Origin: Faecalicatena faecalis
Lineage (GTDB): Bacteria; Bacillota; Clostridia; Lachnospirales; Lachnospiraceae
Assembly (NCBI RefSeq): GCF_012524165.2
Contig: NZ_JABACJ020000025.1
Span: 1 to 64,000 of the forward strand
Direction of reading: 5' to 3'
Length of the DNA stretch: 64,000 bases
Shown: positions 60,136-64,000 of the stretch, piece after piece
Layout of the letters: every line of letters begins with the position of its first letter
How positions within the stretch are numbered: position 1 is the stretch's first letter
Made by a program: the position numbers and the translations under genes
The notes under the pieces: model-generated
Database searches by the model: none
What the model was told of the DNA's origin: nothing
What the model saw: the letters and a program-made list of their open reading frames with translations, nothing else

Positions 60136-61485
60136 ATGAGTCTAATTGAAACAGTAAAAGATGCCGGCATCGTAGGGGCCGGTGGGGCAGGATTTCCTAC
60201 ACATGTGAAGTTGAACACAAAGGCTGAGTATTTTATAGTCAATGCTGCCGAATGTGAACCATTGATTGAGACAGACAAGTATCTGTGCAGAACTTTTGCT
60301 GATGAGCTGATCAAAGGCATTACTTATATTGCTGACCACCTCGAAGCGAAGAAGCGTTACATTGCATTGAAAGCAAAATACAAACCTGAGATCGCGGCTT
60401 TAAGAGAAGCGATTGAGAAGAACCATGCAGATATCGAGATTTTTGAGATGCGGACCTACTATCCGGCCGGTGATGAGCAGATCATCGTGCAGCAGGTGAC
60501 CGGAAAGACTGTTCCGGAACGCGGCATCCCGATCGAAGTCGGCGCTGTTGTTGATAATGTAGGAACCGTGCTCGGCATTTACCGTGCCATCACAGAGGGC
60601 GCTAAAGTGACAGATAAGTATCTTTCCGTTGTCGGCGAAGTGAAGGAACCGATCATGTTAAAGGTTCCGATCGGCACCTCCATCCGCACCTGTGTAGAGG
60701 CCGCACAGCCGAATCTTTCCGATTATGCAGTGATCCTCGGCGGACCGATGATGGGAAAAGTTTTCTCAGATGACGCAATGATCGACAAGCAGGTAGTCAC
60801 CAAGACGACGGGTAACATCATCGTACTTCCGAAGGACCACTACCTGATCAATAAAACAAAGGTATCCATCGAACGCATCAAACACCAGGCAAGAAGTGCA
60901 TGTATCCAGTGCCGCATGTGTACGGACCTGTGCCCGCGTTTCCAGACCGGACACAGCATTAAGCCGCATCTTGTGATGCGCAATATATGGAGAGAAGAGA
61001 TCATCGATTCCAATGAAGAGTTCGCGAAGAGCTTCGGCGATGCAGTGAACTGCTCAAGCTGCGGTGTCTGTGAGATGTTCTCTTGCCCGATGGGTCTTTC
61101 TCCGAGAAAGGTGAATGACTATATGAAGGGACAGCTTCGCGAAAGAGGAATCATGATCGACAAGACTCCGAATCCGACAGCCAGACCTACCATCGACCTG
61201 AACCGTATTCCGACTGACCGCCTGATCTCCAGACTGGGACTTGCCCAGTACAACGGACGCCATGCTCACAGCTGTACGGATCTGCTTCCGAAGGAAGTAT
61301 TTATCCCGCTGTCACAGCATATCGGCAAACCGGCCGCACCAGTTGTCAAGGCCGGCGACACTGTACATAAGGGTGATCTGATCGGTAAAGCAGACGAAGC
61401 AGGATTATCTGCCAATATCCATGCAAGCGTTAACGGAACCGTAACCGAAGCAGCACCTGGCGGCATCAGAATTAATGTAAACTAA
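60136..61485 (+). CDS. pduS: PduS-like cobalamin reductase / RnfC-type electron carrier
   Basis: A 449-residue protein matching PduS, a flavin- and iron-sulfur-containing reductase of B12-dependent microcompartments related to RnfC and Nqo1. DAGIVGAGGAGFPTHVKL opens the flavin/NADH-binding domain, an SLBB-like part lies near 150-210, two 4Fe-4S motifs follow (CIQCRMCTDLCPR and CSSCGVCEMFSCPMG, about 255-315), and the C-terminal barrel-sandwich is PVVKAGDTVHKGDLIGKADEAG. Length equals that of known PduS. I choose 60136 because GGAG lies 9 nt upstream; the ATG at 60121 overlaps it. PduT is encoded 14 nt downstream; no other pdu gene is present. Confidence 0.88.
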   Translation: MSLIETVKDAGIVGAGGAGFPTHVKLNTKAEYFIVNAAECEPLIETDKYLCRTFADELIKGITYIADHLEAKKRYIALKAKYKPEIAALREAIEKNHADIEIFEMRTYYPAGDEQIIVQQVTGKTVPERGIPIEVGAVVDNVGTVLGIYRAITEGAKVTDKYLSVVGEVKEPIMLKVPIGTSIRTCVEAAQPNLSDYAVILGGPMMGKVFSDDAMIDKQVVTKTTGNIIVLPKDHYLINKTKVSIERIKHQARSACIQCRMCTDLCPRFQTGHSIKPHLVMRNIWREEIIDSNEEFAKSFGDAVNCSSCGVCEMFSCPMGLSPRKVNDYMKGQLRERGIMIDKTPNPTARPTIDLNRIPTDRLISRLGLAQYNGRHAHSCTDLLPKEVFIPLSQHIGKPAAPVVKAGDTVHKGDLIGKADEAGLSANIHASVNGTVTEAAPGGIRINVN

Positions 61486-61499
61486 TGGAGGAATCAAAA

Positions 61500-62039
61500 A
61501 TGGGAAATTCAGTTGGAATGTTAGAATTATCCAGTATCGCAAAAGGAATTGAAACATGTGACCACGTACTTAAGGCAGCCGAGGTAGAGTTATTAAGAGC
61601 TTCTACCTTATGCCCTGGCAAATATATGATTATCATCGGCGGAGACACAAGCAGTGTCAACGCAGCAATGAGTGTTGGAGAAGAGATTGCAGGACCTTTC
61701 CTGGTGGACAAGCTTCTGATCGCGAATATCAGCGACCAGCTGATGCCTGCCATCAGCAGCACGACCCAGGTACCGACAAGCGGCGCCGTGGGCGTACTTG
61801 AGTTCTATTCCGTATCTTCTGCCATCGTTGCCGCAGATACAGCTGCCAAGGCTGCTGACGTGCATCTGATGGAGATTCGTACCGGATTCGCAGTGGGCGG
61901 CAAGGGATTCGTCACCATGTGCGGAGATGTCAGCGCTGTCACTGCTGCTGTGAAGGCTGCCGAAGCTGTCAGCGAACTGCTGGTGAACAGCGTCGTAATT
62001 CCAAGACCTACTGATAAGCTTTATGAAGCACTGATGTAA
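61500..62039 (+). CDS. pduT: PduT-like tandem-BMC shell protein
   Basis: A 179-residue protein with two BMC domains in tandem (SVGMLELSSIAKGIETCDHVLKAA and AVGVLEFYSVSSAIVAADTAAKAA), like PduT, which forms trimers with pseudohexameric shape and carries a 4Fe-4S cluster in the central pore. The cluster ligand of PduT, Cys38, is present at exactly residue 38 (STLCPGKY) when counted from the start chosen here; GGAGG 8 nt upstream supports that start. PduT is known to bind PduS, so the two genes together make a trans-shell electron path. A strong terminator follows. The rest of a microcompartment operon is missing from this window. Confidence 0.9.
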   Translation: MGNSVGMLELSSIAKGIETCDHVLKAAEVELLRASTLCPGKYMIIIGGDTSSVNAAMSVGEEIAGPFLVDKLLIANISDQLMPAISSTTQVPTSGAVGVLEFYSVSSAIVAADTAAKAADVHLMEIRTGFAVGGKGFVTMCGDVSAVTAAVKAAEAVSELLVNSVVIPRPTDKLYEALM

Positions 62040-62066
62040 TATTCAGGCATTCAAATAAGAAGTCAA

Positions 62067-62106
62067 AAAACCTGCCCCGGATCTGCACCCTGAGGCAGGT
62101 TTTTTG
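62067..62106 (+). terminator. Terminator after pduT
   Basis: AAAAAACCTGCC pairs with GGCAGGTTTTTT, a perfect 12-bp stem with a 17-nt loop, and T-runs on both strands. It closes pduS-pduT and may also end the convergent kinase gene. Confidence 0.88.
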
Positions 62107-62173
62107 CCGCTTCTTTTTGCTGCTTCTTTTTTTCCGCATGCGCTTCCCCGGTACAGTTCCCGGTGGTACGCTC

Positions 62174-63196
62174 CTACTCTACTGTTATCGATTTCCTTGA
62201 CAGGTACAGCTTTACCTTCGTTCCTTTTCCCACTTCTGACTCGACTGCCAGGCCGTGATTCAATTTCGTACAGATCGATTTGCAGAGATACAGTCCGATT
62301 CCCGTGGATTTCTTATCGGTTCTCCCGTTATATCCGGTAAATCCTTTCTCAAAAATCCTCGGAAGATCCTCCGCCTGAATGCCGATCCCGGTATCCTCAA
62401 TTACAAGAACGCCCTCTCCCCCCGGCTCCATATAGATGGAAATACAGCCTTTCACTGTATACTTCAGGGCATTTGACAAGAGCTGTTCCAGGACCAGAAG
62501 CAGCCATTTCTCATCGGTTAAAATCCGTCCTTCACACTTCTGATAGTCCAGCCGGATCTTCTTCAGAATGAAGAGCTGTGCATATTTCCTCACGGCCTGA
62601 CGTACGATCTGGTCCGTCTCATACCACTTAAGAGACAGATCGGAGGACATCTCCTCCAGACGCAGATAGGAAAGCACCATCTCGACATACTGTTCCGTCT
62701 TGAACAGCTCCATTTTCATCGGATGAATAAATCCCTCACTCTCCTCTTCGATCTCTTCTTCCTCGTAGGATTGCAGCAGAAGGCGCATCGCTGCGATCGG
62801 CGTCTTGATCTGGTGGGCCCACAGACTGTAATAATCCGTCATTTCCTGGCGGGTGATCCGCATGTCCGTCTCCAGCTCCGTATAACACTGGAAAAACTGG
62901 CGCATTTTCTCCTGATACAGTTTCTCCGAAAATTCCCGCGGAACCGGAAATTCCCTCAGCTCCTCCGGGATCAGCCCCAGTGCCTCTTCTATCCTTCCCG
63001 TATGGCGGCAGTACCGCAAAAATCCGAGTCCTCCTGCCCCTGCGCACAATGCCGCTGAGAGGATCACCGCATAGGTTAGTGCATCTGTCCTGACATGATA
63101 GAGGTACAGGATCAGCCAGAAGATCCCGATTACAGCCAGATATAACAGGATCTGCCGGAATCTTAATCTTAAATAGGAAAACGCTTTTCTTCTCAT
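62174..63196 (-). CDS. Intramembrane-sensing histidine kinase (BceS-like)
   Basis: A 340-residue kinase with two N-terminal helices (about 14-32 and 38-60) and almost no extracellular loop, the layout of intramembrane-sensing kinases that work with Bce transporters. The phospho-acceptor His is in YSLWAHQIKTPIAAMRLLLQ near residue 127; the N box is LEQLLSNALKY, followed by IEDTGIGI and GYNGRTDKKSTGIGLYLCKSI. Its start overlaps the response-regulator stop by 4 nt (ATGA). In Bce systems the kinase senses the transporter rather than the drug; here the transporter genes lie 2.5 kb away, beyond pduS-pduT. Confidence 0.93.
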   Translation of the reverse strand: MRRKAFSYLRLRFRQILLYLAVIGIFWLILYLYHVRTDALTYAVILSAALCAGAGGLGFLRYCRHTGRIEEALGLIPEELREFPVPREFSEKLYQEKMRQFFQCYTELETDMRITRQEMTDYYSLWAHQIKTPIAAMRLLLQSYEEEEIEEESEGFIHPMKMELFKTEQYVEMVLSYLRLEEMSSDLSLKWYETDQIVRQAVRKYAQLFILKKIRLDYQKCEGRILTDEKWLLLVLEQLLSNALKYTVKGCISIYMEPGGEGVLVIEDTGIGIQAEDLPRIFEKGFTGYNGRTDKKSTGIGLYLCKSICTKLNHGLAVESEVGKGTKVKLYLSRKSITVE

Positions 63197-63864
63197 TCTA
63201 TCAGATACCCGATTCCTTTCTTCGTCACGATAAAGTCTCTCACATTGATTCCTTCCAGTTTCTTTCTCAGTCTTGTGATATTGACTGTCAGCGTGTTGTC
63301 ATCGATAAATTCATCGCTCTCCCAGAGCCGCTCCATGATCCGCTCGCGCTTCACGATCTTTCCGGCGTTCTCCATCAGAAGCTGAAGAATCTTGAAATCA
63401 TTCTTCGTCAGCTCCAGCTTCTGGTCCTGATACACCACACTGGCATCGTTCAGATTCAGGATAACCCCCCGGTATTCCAGCACGCTTAACTGCCCCTGGA
63501 AGGAATACGTCCGGCGCAGAAGCGCCTGGATCTTGGCGGTCAGCACATTCAGGTCAAAAGGCTTCTCGATGAAATCATCCCCGCCCATGTTCATCGCCAT
63601 CACGATATTCATGTTATCACTGGCAGAGGAAAGGAATACAATCGGGACCTTCGAGATTGCACGGATCTGCGTGCACCAGTGGAACCCGTTATAAAATGGA
63701 AGCAGGATGTCCATGAGGACCAGATGGGGTTCAAATGCGATGAACTCCTCCTGTACATTCTTAAAATCCGTAATACACCGGACCTGATAATCCCACTTTA
63801 TTAGATGGGACTGTATTGTTTTTGCAATTGTCAAATCATCTTCTACTATTAATATTTTATACAT
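63193..63864 (-). CDS. OmpR-type response regulator (BceR-like)
   Basis: A 223-residue regulator. The receiver domain has the acidic pair in VEDD (residues 8-11), phospho-acceptor Asp in HLVLMDILLPFYNG near 52 and Lys in FIEKPFD near 101. The C-terminal winged helix (about 130-223) is of the OmpR type, with TVNITRLRKKLEGI as recognition helix. It probably activates the Bce-type transporter promoter upstream of 59700. GAGG precedes its ATG. A 62-bp perfect palindrome lies 17 nt upstream in the leader. Confidence 0.94.
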   Translation of the reverse strand: MYKILIVEDDLTIAKTIQSHLIKWDYQVRCITDFKNVQEEFIAFEPHLVLMDILLPFYNGFHWCTQIRAISKVPIVFLSSASDNMNIVMAMNMGGDDFIEKPFDLNVLTAKIQALLRRTYSFQGQLSVLEYRGVILNLNDASVVYQDQKLELTKNDFKILQLLMENAGKIVKRERIMERLWESDEFIDDNTLTVNITRLRKKLEGINVRDFIVTKKGIGYLIE

Positions 63865-63880
63865 AGGTGCCTCTTTTCAG

Positions 63881-63942
63881 CGGGAAATGTCATGGGGGTC
63901 AGGCCCCTTTGCAAAGGGGCCTGACCCCCATGACATTTCCCG
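63881..63942. repeat. 62-bp perfect palindrome in the response-regulator leader
   Basis: Two halves of 31 nt with no spacer and no mismatch; the centre is GGCCCCTTTGCAAAGGGGCC. It lies between the promoter at 63967-63995 and the start codon at 63864, so the mRNA leader would fold into a very stable hairpin that ends 16 nt before the gene. No T-run follows on the minus strand. Confidence 0.9.
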
Positions 63943-63966
63943 TATAATTTTCCTTATTTACTGTCT

Positions 63967-63995
63967 ATTATACCCTGCCCATTGTCAGCCAACAA
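63967..63995 (-). promoter_or_regulatory. Promoter of the two-component operon
   Basis: Minus strand: TTGTTG (63995-63990), 17 nt, perfect TATAAT (63972-63967). Confidence 0.7.
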
Positions 63996-64000
63996 GTTGT

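Noticed and set aside
60136..62039. Rnf complex or complete microcompartment operon
   Set aside because: No rnfD/G/E/A/B genes and no other BMC shell or enzyme genes are present; RnfC does not pair with a BMC protein.

Overview
This window is a stretch of low-to-mid GC Firmicutes chromosome, most probably from a gut Lachnospiraceae (relatives of Dorea, Mediterraneibacter, Blautia or Clostridium scindens). Pointers are a SpoIIM-like sporulation protein, the recA-recX-rny cluster, AGGAGG ribosome sites almost everywhere, a Firmicutes-type LexA box at recA, DUF5716/DUF5717 proteins and a BceRS/BceAB-type resistance module. The family is an inference from gene content; the genus is not settled. 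I saw no rRNA, tRNA, CRISPR array, prophage or complete insertion sequence.

Layout. 1-9.1 kb: a giant hairpin, spoIIM-like, NUDIX and aminotransferase genes, an isolated polytopic membrane protein, then rny, recX and SOS-controlled recA. 9.1-17.4 kb: a leftward run of housekeeping enzymes (left-handed beta-helix protein, 2-hydroxyacid dehydrogenase, topoisomerase III, aldose epimerase, polyphosphate kinase, YjbQ, patatin). 17.6-22 kb: ABC-F ATPase, a serine recombinase beside a 25-bp inverted repeat pair, a histidine phosphatase and luxS. 22-36 kb: a debranching-enzyme homologue that has lost its catalytic residues, an orphan sugar-binding lipoprotein, DUF1292, a UvrD helicase, gltX, a divergent sirtuin, a split ThrE exporter, a leucine-rich-repeat protein and a DUF2207/LemA pair. 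36-41.5 kb: two more giant hairpins, purB, purC and an amino-acid ABC importer. 41.8-47.4 kb: a three-gene operon of unknown function (DUF5717, DUF5716, TPR). 47.7-52.4 kb: aminotransferase, cupin, GNAT, and a phasin-like/UbiB pair. 52.5-56.7 kb: a MoxR-DUF58-transglutaminase operon. 57-64 kb: a Bce-like transporter and two-component system, split by an orphan PduS-PduT pair.

How they work together. Purine synthesis (purC-purB), amino-acid import (ABC operon), amino-acid export (ThrE), DNA repair (recA-recX, uvrD), RNA turnover (rny) and envelope stress (Bce module) are each self-contained units. PduS and PduT form an electron-transfer pair, a flavin/iron-sulfur reductase with an iron-sulfur-carrying shell protein, but no other microcompartment gene is visible here.

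The most unusual content is non-coding. Three elements of nearly identical length (281, 283 and 287 nt) each consist of two arms of 101-104 nt that pair with each other, closed by a two-hairpin head. Arm sequences are unrelated between copies, yet arm length, head layout, a CTGAG/TGAAT internal loop and an ATCR apical loop are the same. I do not recognise this element. Two further repeat families show compensatory base changes: paired hairpins inside operons that also supply the next gene's ribosome site, and a 3'-end hairpin element placed after two plus-strand genes. A 62-bp perfect palindrome lies in the leader of the response-regulator gene, and a duplicated promoter precedes the moxR operon.
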